Under the pieces are notes generated by a model, which was not told the origin of the DNA, did not search any database, and worked only from the letters and a program-made list of their open reading frames with translations. From positions 14,989,356-15,053,355 of the forward strand of contig JANVCC010000040.1 in the NCBI GenBank assembly GCA_025345505.1: a stretch of 64,000 nucleotides of DNA. Reading direction: 5' to 3'. The DNA is from Todiramphus chloris collaris. Lineage: Eukaryota; Chordata; Aves; Coraciiformes; Alcedinidae. The position numbers and the translations under genes are program-made. The stretch's first letter is position 1. Every line of letters starts with the position of its first letter. Below, piece by piece: positions 1 to 12,900 of this stretch.

Positions 1-1110
1 AAGAGAAGCCTGAGAGGGGATCTGATGAATGGTTACAAATCTCTGCAGGGTGGGTGTCACGGAGAAGGGGCCACACATCGTAAGGAGTCTCTGGACTCCA
101 GCATTTTTAGCTGAACTACTCTTACTACAGGTTTTACATTTCTCCCTCACAGTATCAGCCCCTCATTTCATCGTTATTCACGTTATTGTCCTGATAATTC
201 AAGCTGTGAGTTTGGACCAAAATTAGAGGATATCGAAACTCAGTTTCTGATTAACACTAATAACTGTAATTGGGAGGAATAGACCAAAAATTGCCTTTGC
301 TCCCCCTTAATCTGTTTCAATTAGCTGTACTTGCAAGGATGGATGGAATGATTATTGGATAAATCAGACTGCAGTGAAAGTAGGCACAGGGGATCTGACA
401 GGATTGGATGTTACCCACATAGATGTTTGTAATCGCACACAATTGCAAACTCATGCAAGCCAAGGGGGGGACATCCTGGGGAATCGGTCAGTGTGGAGGA
501 CACAGCGTGGTGTGTGGTGTGGGGACAGCATTAGTAAGACTCAGCTCCCTGCAGGGTGGAAGGGATGTGTACAGTTGGGCACTTAATCCCCTGGATAAGA
601 TCTAAATGGAAAGAGAATCCCTTAGCAAATGGGGAAACGGGATTCCATAGTTTTGTGAGGTGGTCTTTTCCCTTGGTTAGGGGTCAGTGAACTTGAGAAA
701 GCCATAGTGAATATTTCAGCCACTCTGGATGACGTGTTTCACATCACTACAGATGCCATCCGTGCTCTCAAAAGCAGGTTTACAGAATGGAATGGCACTG
801 GACTTACTGACCCTGAAGGAAGGAGAATTTCCACAATTATCAATCAGAGTTGTTGTGTAGATGTAAACCAGGAGAGCAGAATCGAGGAAGATTTGGGTAA
901 ATTGTTTTTGAGTTTTTCATTAATTCAGTAAAGATGATACTAGTTGGGGAATTCAGGGAACTTTGGGAAAGATTGACTTCTTGGCTTCCAAACTTAGCTT
1001 GGTTGAGACAACTCTTTGCATTCGTAGTAGGATTTGACACTTTGGTTGCTGTAACTTGTATAATCATTCAATGTACCCTTCAGTGTTGCAAGAAAAATTC
1101 AGATAATTAA
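1..1110 (+). pseudogene. degenerate retroviral env remnant (endogenous retrovirus)
   Basis: This stretch precedes a polypurine tract and an LTR on the same strand, the place where env lies in a provirus. An open segment at 707-931 carries a Cys-Cys doublet (codons at 851-856), as in the ectodomain of retroviral transmembrane subunits. A second segment in a different frame, ending at a stop at 1108-1110, encodes a Trp/Leu-rich membrane-proximal stretch, a hydrophobic membrane anchor and a short Cys/Lys tail. The two segments are separated by a frameshift and stops near 930-950, so the gene is broken. The upstream part (1-700) has short Cys- and Asn-rich open pieces with several stops and may be surface-subunit sequence; this is less sure. 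Class cannot be fixed, though the LTR looks gammaretrovirus-like. The rest of the provirus would lie left of the window. Confidence 0.6.
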
Positions 1111-1225
1111 AAATGCTGGAAATGCAATAGAATTAAACACCAGGTAGAAACTGGGAAATATTTTTAAAAGACATCAATCAATAATGGAGTTTTATAATCG
1201 TAGTGAAAGAATTTGCGCTGTGCAT

Positions 1226-1240
1226 AGAAAAGGGGGGGAA
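1226..1240 (+). other. retroviral polypurine tract
   Basis: A purine run of A and seven consecutive G lies directly before the inferred LTR start and after the env remnant. Such a tract primes plus-strand DNA synthesis in retroviruses. Its place between the env stop and the LTR supports the orientation. Confidence 0.6.
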
Positions 1241-1790
1241 TTGAAGGCAGGAGACGGTGTGTCTGGTGGAATTTTACTAATCTTTGAACAAGCAACAGCA
1301 ATAAATGGGTAGTTGTATAGTAGGGACATACTGTGAAATTCATAACCTTGTAGATAGTGATTATCTCTAGGAACAGGACAACAAGACATCTTGAGGCATC
1401 CCAGCAAGCTGAACAGACAAGAACTGGCAAAACCAAGGATTTTAGGTTTTAAATCATTAAAACAACACAGTGATGAAGAAGAGAAGATGAAGTAAATGTC
1501 CACCAGAGGGCATGGAAGACCCCCCGAGGGCAGAAAAGGCCCTGACCTTAATTTTATTACGCCTGCTCAGACTGTGTAAATGAATTCTAGGAACTCATTA
1601 GTGTAAGGCTGCCCTTTCTAAGAAATATAATGAATCTGATGATTAGCCTGCATATAAACTCTGTACCCAGCTGGCATCGGGACGCACATTTGGAGGAGTG
1701 ATCCCCTGTGTGTCTGGCGCCACAAAATAAAGAATGCCCGCTGAATAACTTCAGTTATTGAGTTTTTCACTGCATCAGTTTGTCACTTTC
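1241..1790 (+). mobile_element. 3' LTR of endogenous retrovirus
   Basis: The inferred LTR begins with TTGAAGG just after the polypurine tract. It has a TATA-like box (CATATAAA, 1651-1658) and a polyadenylation signal AATAAA at 1726-1731, about 75 bp downstream of the TATA box, which is the usual compact U3-R layout of simple retroviruses. The right end is uncertain (about 1750-1810), because the 5' LTR is outside the window and no target-site duplication can be compared. U3 contains a near-perfect CTCF core at 1500-1513. Confidence 0.6.
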
Positions 1791-2661
1791 ACTTTCGTGT
1801 ATCTATCAAGAAATCAGAGTTTTCTTTGGATAGTCATTTCCTCAGCACTCTGGTAGATTCTCATACTCGTGTACACCAGGAACTGGCCCAGCAAAACCCA
1901 CACTGCAAGACTAATTGAGTGCAGACAAAGCAGAATTTAGCCCCCGCTGAGGACTCCTCAGAATTTATCCTGTGGATTTGCTGTGGCCAGGCTGTGCCAG
2001 GGCTGCCTTTTTTTTTTTTAATAAAGTTTTGTAGACAGCCAAGTTTTAGGACCAATCTGATTTTCTGCAAGTCTGCTATTCAGCCAGTCTTCCTGCCCTT
2101 CCCCGTGCCCTCTGAAGGTATGTGCTAAAACTAATCAGCTTTGGAGAGCAAAAAAGCAAGTGTTTAATTATATGTTTCTCTAGGACTGGATGTACAAACT
2201 AGTTAAAGTGTCTCTCAGCAGTTCAAAGTCTATTTGTACCTACAATGCACGAGGTGAGATTAGCTGGAAGGTTCTTGCCCTAGTTATTGGGCTGTAACCT
2301 GAAATGATGTCCAAGCTGAGCTGAGCAATGGCATTTGTGTCTGCAGGCATCATTTCTAGAAGTGACCCTTGAGTTTACTGTGGCTGAGACACTTGAGATC
2401 AGGGCTGGCCAGAGGAAGCTTCCAGCTAATCAATGGGGGCATTGATTTCTCAGACAGTTCAACGCCACCACCGTGGAGGATCCCAGAGCATGTCCACTGG
2501 CTTTGCTTAAGGGGACAGTGATGGCAGAACCCAGGCAGTGGGCAACAGTAATGGCCAACAGGCAACACCGCGGGCTGCCTTTGATCCTCTCTCCAAAGCA
2601 GATCCCCTCACATGATTTCTAGCTTCCCTGCTGCTCGCTGTCTTTAAACCACATCCCTCAA

Positions 2662-2735
2662 CATAGAACCATAGAATGGTAGGGGTTGGAAGGGCCCTCA
2701 GGAGATCAAGTCCGACCCCCCCACCAAAGCAGAGG
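2662..2735 (-). mobile_element. CR1 LINE 3'-end fragment
   Basis: The plus strand shows the reverse complement of the CR1 3' terminus: two ATAGAA-type 8-bp units, then GGGGTTGGAAGGG, then a run ending in TCCGACCCCCC. CR1 is the dominant avian LINE and is usually 5'-truncated, as here (about 75 bp). Confidence 0.85.
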
Positions 2736-5700
2736 CAGCAATAAATGCGTGTTGAGAAATGAGTGTGATAAAGCTAACTAGTCCAGCAAATGAGCGAGGA
2801 TATGTTGATTTCCTTAGTCTCTAATAATAAAATCAAAACCAAGAGGTTTTCATCCTTTCCAGCCCATTTAGACTGTATTTCTTTTCCCACTACCTTGGCT
2901 AAGATACAAGGCAGATGATACTTAATTTGGGTGATAAGGAATGAAAAGGGAGTCATTTTTCTGCTGCTGGCAGTCTGGCAGTCACTGCAGCCCCATGGAG
3001 AGAGCTTTCCTCTTCCCACATCTCTGGAGAAGTGCCCACAACACGGAGCCTCTGGCAGCTTCTGCTCTCCCCTTCCCTTCTGGGGGGGACACGGTCCCTT
3101 CACAGATAGGCAGCACACCCCTGAAAAGAAATCACGGCAATTCCTGAAGTCTTCCAGAGGGGCTGGGGAGGGGTGGCAGCCCCTCGGGTCCCAGTGCTGC
3201 AGGGATGGCCACCAGCTCACCCACGCGCGTGCTGCAGTTGCCAGCCTCCCCCAGTAGCTCAGGATCTTTCACTTCAGTACTTAACTTGCAACTTCTACCA
3301 GCTCCGACTATTTAAAGCCATCAGCGATTTACATCAGGAGACTTTAAATAGAGAAGCAATTTTGTGTAAACTCTCGCCTTTATTGCAGCAAGGAGAAGGG
3401 AGGGAAAAGCCTTTCTTTTTTTAGACTTGGCAGGAAACAAGCAGTTAAATAAGTGAATACTATAAAATGAAAATCTTAAAGTGATTACAAATATGAAAGG
3501 GGTAAATAACGAATGGAAACAGCCGTTTAATCAAGACAAAGTGCTGAAATCCAGCAATTGGCCTCTTTCCACGATCCCGTAGGGCTGTGCAAAGGAGGCA
3601 GCTTGCTGTAGCATCAGCAATCGCAGTCGCTTGGCTGCTGACTGGATACCCCAAAGTCTTCCTCCCTTTGCAGCTTTCCACATGCAAAATGCCTTCCTTT
3701 ATAGATCACCCTTGATGTAAAGTGGCTTTAATTATTCAAGAACTGAAATGAAGATGAAAATGTAATTGCATTTTAGTTGTTTGAATAGCGGCAGGAAGCT
3801 GCACTGTGACTCAAATGCTGAAAGGTGAAGATTAAGAGGGTTTAAGATGCCTTTCCTCCAAACACAGCTTCTCTGTATTTGGTGCCAGTCTTCCCTCACC
3901 ACAAAACCAGTCACACCAGTGTATGGCAGGTTTAGTTCTAAATTCCTGAGGCAGACTGGCAGCGTTCTCTACCAATTGGAGCTTTTTTCCACAAGCAATT
4001 TTTAGGTTGAGGAATTTTCTTGTAATGTACCAATGCCAGCCTTCTCAGCTTGAGATATTTGCTCACCCTCAGCCCCTGCAGACGGGGCAGTGACAGCCCT
4101 TCAGAGACAGGTGACAGCAGTGGCAGGGTGCAGCAGTGATGCTGTGTGGTGGGGAAACTGCACCGTTTAATGGGCAGCTCCCCCTGCCTGGCAGACAGCA
4201 TGGCTCTCCTGACCCTCACCGTAGGGAAGCTTGAGTTGGTTTTCTTTGTTATGTCCAGTCAGCACACAAAATCCCCGGGATTTTGGAAAGGGAGGACAGG
4301 GCATTCAAGGGGATTTTTCTCCTCTCTATACTTTCTGTTAAAAGCATAGGTGGGAACAAATCCCACCAGCCAGAAACCTCGCCAGGCAGCCCTTGGCAAG
4401 GAGGCTTCAAGACCTGACCTAGGCTGACATTTAACAGCACTCTGGAAATTAGTGTGGAAGTCCTTGCTCGATAGCCACCTATCACCCCTGAACGTCTCAG
4501 TTGATGATTTTTCCTTCTGCACGAGGAAGTTTTCTGCTTTTATTACTATTCCTGTCACAACAAGAGCTTTGATGCCTCACACCAGCTTCCTACCACAAAC
4601 CAAAGTGCTTGCTCCTGCACACAGCCCCTTCTGTGACCACACCACCCAGCAGTATCAAACCAGACAGAATAAGCTCAGGAAAGGAAGAGATGCGAGCGGA
4701 ATACAGAGTGAGGCTATCGACTTGACGTGCCAGACGCAGGCTTGGAGTTGACTCCAGATGTGAGCTGAACAATAATGAAAACCTTTTACTTTTATCAACT
4801 TTTAAAGTACATGGAGGGATGTCCAAACAATTGCTTTCAGTGAATGATTTCAGGCAGTCATTAGCCTCATACAGAGAAAATAACACACATAAATACACAG
4901 GCAACTCTATTGTGAGCAGAAAAAGAAAAAGTTATCCAACTGATTTAAAAAAACCAATCATGTGTGGAAGGAAGCAAATTTCACTTGTTCCCCCTCTGCC
5001 TCTTGCTATTTGTCTCTTTCATTGGTTATGATGTTCAGTACGAGTTCAGTACTGATGGAGGTTAGGCAGCATTTTCAGTAGGAGTCCAAAGAGAAGCCTC
5101 GAGATTATCAAGGTGCTTTCACCGGGGTAGGTTTTCTCATTGGAAGAATCATGAATTTGAATTGAAAATCAAAATGGAAGCCAATTACCCCTGCTTTCTA
5201 ATGAATCAGTTGCCAAACAAGCCAGCTATGGGCTATGCCTCAGCAGACCCCTGCTCTCCAAGTATGAGACTGCTGCGGGTTGGACAGACACGGTTCCCAC
5301 CAGGAATGAAAGAAGAAGGGAACTGTAAGTGGCAATGTGGTCCCCCCGTGTGCCTGGGAGACACAGGACCCTGGTGATGCAACGTGCAGAACAGCACAAA
5401 AGGCTGCTCTGGGCTGAGATGAAGCTTACTGAGAAAAGATTTTGCTATGGTAAAAGCAGGAGTAAAGTCAATATTATAGACATTCTTCAGCCCTGTGTAA
5501 TGGGAATACCGCCATAGTTAGGACTGAATTGCAATTTGCATTCAAAAGTAGGAAGAAATTACTCCAGTTCGCATATCAATGAATGGAATTCATCTAATGA
5601 ATTAGCATATGCTGCTGTGAGACAATTTCCAGTTTCAGAGGGAGCCAAATTTCATGCCCAAGGCTTTAAAAATAAAATATTTTCTGGTTTTTTTGCTTGT

Positions 5701-8700
5701 TTGGTTGGGTTTTTTTCAGAAATACTCTCAAATATTCCTTCTTTAAAACATTGCCTCTCTTCCTCACACACCTCCTACCCTGCTGCAGCTTCGTACTCTG
5801 CTCCTTGCAGGATCATTTAGGGTTTCAATCTCACTACTAATTGGACACATCATACCTGAATATAGCACTCAATAGACCAGAGGGAAATAGAAGAGACGGT
5901 GCCAACAGCCACATGAGCCTGAAACCCCAACCCATGCCTGTAGTCCCGTGTCAGATTTAGCCCCCCCACAAGAAATGTCTCTGCCACTGATTTAAAGATG
6001 CTTTGAGCACAAGCTTCCTCTGCATGCAGCTTAGACCCTATGGCTGGCCAGACCCTCTCTGCTGGGCTGAGAGGATAAAGGTAAAACTCACCACTGTGCT
6101 GCAAGAGCCCCTGGAGTATTTTTTTTAACACTCTGAAATGACAAATCACCTGTAGTACTCACAATATTTTCATGGTCACCTCAAAAAAGGGTGCATGATC
6201 CAGCGTGGATGCAAAACTGAGCATAGTCTGACAAAAACAAGCTTGCTCGCAAGGGTTGGTTTCCCGCTCCTACTTCAAATACAAATAAAATAAATACCTT
6301 ATTGTTACCATTAAAAATTCAGCACCTATACTGTTTAAGCCATCAAACCCATTACGAACCAAGTGCTAGCATATATTAAAGTAATGAACCAAGCACAGTA
6401 TCTACCAGCGAGGCCGTTGTATTGTTCTTGGCAAGTGCAGCAGAAGGATGAAATTATATTTGTGACAAGGGACATCACTCGATTTGAATCTCAGCTCTAT
6501 TAAACAACAAATAGTGAATGCGTCAGCCCCACAACACCTCTGATGATAGCACGCTGAGGAAAGTATTTGGTAGGGTCAGTAGGTAAAAATTGAGCAGAAT
6601 AATTCTCCTCATTACTGCCTTCATGGGAAGCTCCAGAAGTGCTGTGCATTTACAGGGAAATTTAATTGAGCCCATAGAAATTTATTCTGTGGGAATCCTC
6701 CTTTCTTCCAAGGTAGTTGTTTGGCTTTTCTTTTCAGTTTCAGATTATGAAAGTGATTATTCAGGGGGGAAAATAGCATCGTACAGACGCCACTGTGCAA
6801 ACAGTAACTTTCAGAGGAGTAAAACATCATCATCAGAGAACATGGCAATTTGATTTACAAGTGAGCAGACAGGAGAATGTGACAAGAGAATAAAGATGAA
6901 CTCTCCTGGAGTGAGGCCACCTGTAGAGCTGATGTGGGCTGACTGTGCAGCCACTGCAGAGCTTGCTGCTGTGCTCGCTACCTTGTGCAGAGCTTGTGCC
7001 ATTTGCAGAGGATGCCATGGTCTCTAGCAAGTTAACCACAGCAGATACGAAGTTACCCCTAATTTCCCTTTGGCTGAGGTTTCCTTGAGGCTATACAAAG
7101 CCTCCTCTGCTAAAGAATAGTTCAAAAGGCTGTATGTGACAATACCACTCCCTAAGTTCGGATCAACCATCCTAGGAGAAGTTTATGCCTTTTGCTAGAG
7201 CCCTCTTCACTTCATCAGGTTTCCACTTCTAAGGCAGAGACCCTTGAAAGCCTTGTTCCCATCTCAGACTCTGCCGGTGACCCTACTCTACAGCTCACAC
7301 ACCAGCCTAGGGCCATATTACAGCTTGGCCACAGACAGTTCCAGTAAAGGCACAGAGGAGACCGCTTTTACAGAAGGCATCCTCAAACTGTCAGAGGCCT
7401 CATTAAGCAGGGGGCACCTTGGTCCCCAGATGCACCGAGAGCAGCGCGCGGGCCGTTAGCAAAAGCAGCGCTGCCCAAGGCACAGCACAGGCTGCTGTGG
7501 GGCTTGCAGCAGGATGAGCCTCACTGCCCTGGCAAAGGAAAAGGCAGAGAGCAGGGAGGTTAATTAGTTCATATTTTTAATTAATTTGCCGTTCCCAATA
7601 GGTGCTACAGATATAGTGCTGAAGTCTTGCTTATCTGACAGGGTAAATTTATTACACGTCAAGTGGGCAGCATATGCTTTCCCAACCAGCTGTGCCCAGG
7701 TGTGCCCAGACAGAGTTCCCGTGAGCCGTGTCTAACCAGGAGAAGGTATTTCACCTCCAAGTCTCAGCCTCTCTTTTGCAGGCTGACCCTCAGTCCAGTC
7801 TCAGGCGGGTTTCTCTACCCTGGACCGTGATGTGCTCTGTGTCTGCTTTGCCTGTGCGTGTGCACTCCGCTGGGCGTAATAATCAATTGCTTATTGCTGC
7901 AAACACTCATGTTTGAGCCCGCTGCCCTTCCTTCTGCTCGCTCTTTTGCAAAGGAGGGAAGGCGTTGGTGGTTGCCTGCGGTGAGACCTGGCCTCGGGCA
8001 GAGCTGCTGGGGGAAGAGGAGCAGGTTGAGAGTTCCTCCCAAGCCCTGCCAGCATCTTTGCCCGCACCTCAGTGCTGGCCCTGCCACAGCCAAAGCGCAG
8101 CTCCGCTGTGCCTGCCCCGATTGCCATCCTCCCAAAGCACAAGCACTTGCTTGCTTTAAAGCACGAGAGGTGTCTCCCTGAACATAAAGAGATCCACATG
8201 GATTCGAAATGAATCTTTTGGACAAGTGTCTGCAGGAGCAGCCTTCTGCTCCACAGTCAGCACAGCCTGAGAAGGCAGGCTCTGGTACCCCCTAAGATGT
8301 CATCCCCCATCAGAGCACAGTTTAGCCCCAGAAATCAGCAGCTCACCACGGTGAAATGTTTGCTACCCTTCCCAGTGGCTGAAGCATTGTGCTTGCTTAC
8401 AGGTAAGCCAGGGGTGCCTCGCCTCGCATCTGTATTTTAGCTCTAGGCAGCTGCCCCCTTCACATCACTGAGAGAGGTTAGGAATCCAATGTCAAGTGAA
8501 GAATGTTATTTCTGCTTCTTCCTTGCTGCATGAGAGGAAAGGAGGGAGAAAGAAGCGGTGAGGGAATCAGTCTCAAACGTTTGCAACAATAATTAATAGC
8601 AAATCTGGGCGGCACACACAGCGGGCTCCGTGGCATCCATGCAGAGGAGCTTGCTGGAGCCAGAAAGCTGGCCCCTGAGACTGTCGAATCGGCTGGGAAT

Positions 8701-9914
8701 ATCGATGTGATTAACAATGATTTGATCTGGAAATCAATGCGAAGGAGATTGTTTGCTTGCTTTGTCCAATTTAGCCCATGAAATACCGGCTTCGATGCAG
8801 GGAGAAATTCAGCTGAAACAGGAAGGGGATTTTGAGGAGGGGTGGCGTGGGGTGTGTTTGTTATTTTATCAGACATCCGTCTGGATTCTAGCTGGTGAAA
8901 ACTCGAGCGTTCAATCAAATGTTTTATGTGTGTCTATAATAATCCGAACAAAGGAACAGCTGACAGCTCATGATCATTTAAAGATAGAGCAATTTCTATT
9001 TAGCAATCTTGTGACTGCATTTTCTGTATCTACGTGCAAGGCTTCCTAATCATTATGTGGGTTTTGTTGCAGTTTGGATGCAGATGAAACGCTGTGAATT
9101 TACAGGAAACCCAACACAGACACTAAGTCTTTAAGAGGAATATTAAGAAGCCATTCTCCTGGGTCATGGAGCAAAGAGGCTGCATATGCACAGCTATAGG
9201 TTGCCAGGTATAAGTTGGTGGGCTTATTTTCTGACCCTAGGAGGAGTGATAATTCATCACAGATAATTTGTATTAAAAAAGAGAGAAGCATTTTGTTAAA
9301 CTTTAGTCAAATTAAATTGTCTCTTCCGCTTTAGCTCCAGGGAGCTGCTTCTGCCAGTAGTTCGTGGGAGCACTGCTAGAACCCCTGGGTGAAATTTTTT
9401 GTGGTGTGGGCTGGGAAGCAAACTATATATAGTCTCTCCTGACATTAATATGTTTGGTTTTCTAATTATATGAAAAGCTCGGTGATGAAATCCCAGACCT
9501 CACCTGAGGGTCTCATTCTGCCACGTTAATTTTGCTGAGTAGCAACTTCCTCCACTGAATCCACTATAAAAAAATCAACACGAGGAAGAGCAGCAAATGA
9601 CAGACCAGAGCTGAAAGCTTCTCATCTTAGTATTGCCCTTGGGAAACTCACCCTCCTTCAAATCAGCAGCTTTGTCAGTTATGATGTAATTATTCCATCA
9701 CTCATAGTGGGAAATTGTGGGTTTGCGTCCATTCCCCCCCCATGCAACAGGTTACTCACATTCCCATGAAATGCTTGATCTCTTCACTTAGTTACTTTGG
9801 AGCTGCAAGACTCTCCCTGGCTTGAATCAAGATAAGGTCTCCCACACTGTGCCAATTATGAGCAAGGAAAGTTGATGAGATAAGACAGCAAGCCAGACCT
9901 GCTTTTTGCACAGG
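2736..9914. other. non-coding stretch, no gene recognised
   Basis: I see no exon with recognisable protein similarity, no RNA gene and no clear repeat. The open frames are short and without family resemblance. Sub-stretches around 5540-5650, 7555-7690 and 8570-9010 are rich in TAATTA/ATTA and Oct-like cores and look like candidate conserved non-coding sequence. Confidence 0.5.
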
Positions 9915-10020
9915 TCACAGAATCACAGAATCAATGTTAGGGGTTGGAAGGGACCTCCAAAGATGATTATTGAGTCCAACCCCCCCCCGCCAGAGCACAG
10001 CCTGCAGCCAGCACAGGCTG
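9915..10020 (-). mobile_element. CR1 LINE 3'-end fragment
   Basis: Two CACAGAATC units are followed by GGGGTTGGAAGGGACCTCC and TGAGTCCAACC on the plus strand, so the element lies on the minus strand. The 5' part diverges quickly after the C-run, so the left border of the element (right side here) is approximate. Confidence 0.85.
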
Positions 10021-10827
10021 AGAGGGTTAGAGGACACGGGCTGTGCCTGGCAGCGCTGCCTACAGCAGACAGAGCTGGCTGCTGAGCCCCTCCCTCCCAG
10101 CTTCCAAGGCAGCACCTCTCTTTGGGTACAAATGGAGGGGTTGGAGGCTGTTTGCTCTGCTGCTGTGAATTTTGCTGGGCAGAGTTGACAAGTGCCTTAC
10201 TCAATAGCACAGAAAGCAGCAGGATTGTCTATATGGCTTCCTGGAAGCACCAGGACGCTGCTCACAGACATCCCCAGTTAGAGCTCATCCTCTTGCCATC
10301 CTCAGGACCAGCTTCTCCACAGTAGCTGTTTTCCTTAAAGACTAAAACCTCAACCTCCTTGGGAAAGTCCTCCCCTGACTGATCCAGTCCTTAGCCTCCT
10401 AGGAACAAAGTGCCTCCTTTTGACGCAGGCAATCACATCTGCAACGTTTCCACCACGATTTAGGCATGTCTGGGTGGGCTTGGACTCCTTTGACCAAAGA
10501 ATCCCACTGGCTGAAGATACCTCGGTGCCTTCAAGCAGTGGGACCACTGCAGCTCTGCTTTCTGTGCCAGGACACGTTTCCCCTTCAAAGGGCTCAGGAA
10601 AGTTGAAAAAGCTACAGACCAAAGGAGGTGCCAAAGTATCAGTTTATAGAAGATGCTCTGCTGCTTAGAAGAGATGAACACATTTTACATACAAAAGCAC
10701 TGAATGGAAGCATCGAGTTACTCTGTATTTGGACAGAAGCAACTCTCACACAAAGGTTAAGCGTTTTGAACAAATGGCTCTACCTTTCAAGGTGGGCTGC
10801 AAACTCCAGTAGGTCACAACCAGACCA

Positions 10828-10930
10828 GGGATTTCGGTCAGATCCCAGACAGATCGGTCAATCCCAGACAGATTTGGTCAATCCAGATCCCAGACAGGTT
10901 CAGTCAATCCCAGACAGAAGGGATTTCGGT
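10828..10930. repeat. short tandem array of ~20-bp units
   Basis: About four imperfect copies of a unit around GGTCAATCCCAGACAGAT run from 10836 to 10919. The array is bracketed by two identical 11-bp copies of GGGATTTCGGT (10828-10838 and 10920-10930). No function is apparent. Confidence 0.75.
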
Positions 10931-12154
10931 TCTCACAGGTGAGATCCTTCTACATCCACTGACGTATTTTTATTTCAGCCTCTTTGTGCAGCCATTCAGC
11001 GAGGCTCTTTATCTCTCTGACGTATATTTGCAATATTTGTTCACATAAAAAAGACCTAGACAATTTGGACAGCAGCCACGGCTCTTCACATCCAATAAAT
11101 ACCCCAACCATTAAAATTATTAACTAACTGGAGTAGTTCTGCAGTATTGGCAGCAGAGGAAACTATTTTCTCTCCTGCGTGTAGAGAAGGAGTGTTTTTT
11201 GGTGCTTCTGTGCAGCGTGGAAAGGCAGCTCTACCCGCAGGAGGGCAGTGCCAGGTGAATTGTTTCTATTTCTGTCCTGTGCTCTCCTAGCAAAGCACCT
11301 GAAGAGCTGCCTCTTTTATTTCACCAGTGTGGACGGAGAGTGGTGGATGCCCAGCACTCCGTAGCTCCACTATGACAGGGTCTTTCAAGCCTCTGTGTCC
11401 AGTCTGACACCTAAAGTCTTTCTTTTGCCACAAGACCTGCTTTCTTAAGGATGCTCCACACGGAGTCTGGGTTCGGACCACAGCCCTGGAGGCAATCAGC
11501 TCCGCAGCTCCCATCAGAGACCAAGGCTTCTACACAGGCCCAGTTGAACTTCATTCCAACACTGTTCCAAACTAGTTATAAACTGCCCGAAATGCAAGAG
11601 CTGAGCCGGATCCAAACGTCATGCGTGAGGGATAAACGCTACCCAGGATGGTGGCTCACCTACTAAGGTGTCTGCCCTGTTGTCCTCGCCAACACCAGCA
11701 CTGCTGACAAAAAGCAAGCAACGCGTTGTAGTAAACCTGGAGAGCTGCGTTTGGCTCCCCTGGCGAGAGGGAGCTGCACGCCGCTGCACGCTGAGCTGCT
11801 TCAGCCGAGGGGGAAGGAGATGGAGCACATGTTTCTGAGGTTCAGAGGAGCAGTCTTCTGTGTAAACTGTTAATCCCCGAAGCAAAGGCAGTCGCAGAGC
11901 TGCGTTGACGAAACAGGCTTAGGACCACTGAATTTCTACCCCTCGTTCCAAATACCGCCTGTAAATTCTTTGACAAAAGGAGTATTTTTAAGGCAAAACA
12001 CCTTCTCTTTGACAACTTCTGCCCACGGAATTAACTGCCAAAGGTTCATTCTGCTTCCCTCCCCAAAATGCGTGCAGGCCTGCAGGAACCTCTGTCACTG
12101 GCTGCCCACGCTCCAGTTTGCTCCCCTTCCCCCTGAGTGCTACGGTGCAGGCTG

Positions 12155-12600
12155 GGGTGGGGTGTGCGGTACAGAGCAGTATGGTGTAGGATGGGATGTG
12201 CGGTACAGAGCGGTATGGTGTAGGGTGGGGTGTTCAGTACAGAGTGGTATGGTGTAGGGTGGGGTGTGCGGTACAGAGCGGTACGGTGTAGGGTGGGGTG
12301 TGCGGTACAGAGCAGTATGGTGTAGGGTGGGGTGTGCGGTACAGAGCGGTATGGTGTGGAGTGGGGTGGGGTGTGCGGTACAGAGTGGTATGGTGTAGGG
12401 TGGGGTGTGCGGTACAGAGCGGTACGGTGCGGGCTGGGGTGGGGTGTGCGGTACAGAGTGGTACGGTGCGGAGTGGGGTGGGGTGTGCAGTACAGAGCGG
12501 TACGGTGCGGGCTGGGGTGGGGTGTGCGGTACAGAGCGGTACGGTGCGGGCTGGGGTGGGGTGTGGTACAGAGCGATACAGTAGGGTGCGGGGTGGGGTG
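12155..12600. repeat. GC-rich minisatellite, 34-39-bp unit
   Basis: About twelve tandem copies of a unit beginning GTGCGGTACAGAGCGGTA and ending GGTGTAGGGTGGGGT. Early copies are 34 bp; later ones gain an extra 5-bp TGGGG step to reach 39 bp. The G-rich strand is the plus strand. The unit carries few stops, so long spurious open frames run through it on both strands; they should not be taken as genes. Confidence 0.9.
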
Positions 12601-12900
12601 TGCAGGGCAGTGTGTGCGGGCGGTGCGGTGCCGCGCGGTGTGGTGCGGTGTGGTGTGTGTGGAGCAGTGTGGGTGGTGTGGTGCCGTGCGGTGTGCGCGG
12701 AGCGGTGCGGTGCCGTGCGAAGCGGTGTGTGCGGAGCGGTGCGGGCGGTGCGGTGTGCGCGGAGAGGTGCGGACGGTGCGGTGCGGTGCGGTGCGGTGTG
12801 TGCGGTGCGGTGCGGTGTGCGTGGAGCGGTGCGGTGCGGTGTGTTCGGAGCGGTGCGGGCGGTGCGGAGCGGTGCGGTGCTGTGCGGTGCGGTGCGTGCG
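12600..12900. repeat. GGTGC/GGTGT simple repeat adjoining the minisatellite
   Basis: Runs of the pentamer GTGCG and decamers such as GCGGAGCGGT continue directly from the minisatellite. It appears to be a simpler version of the same G-rich motif, possibly its source or its decay product. CpG density is high. Confidence 0.85.
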
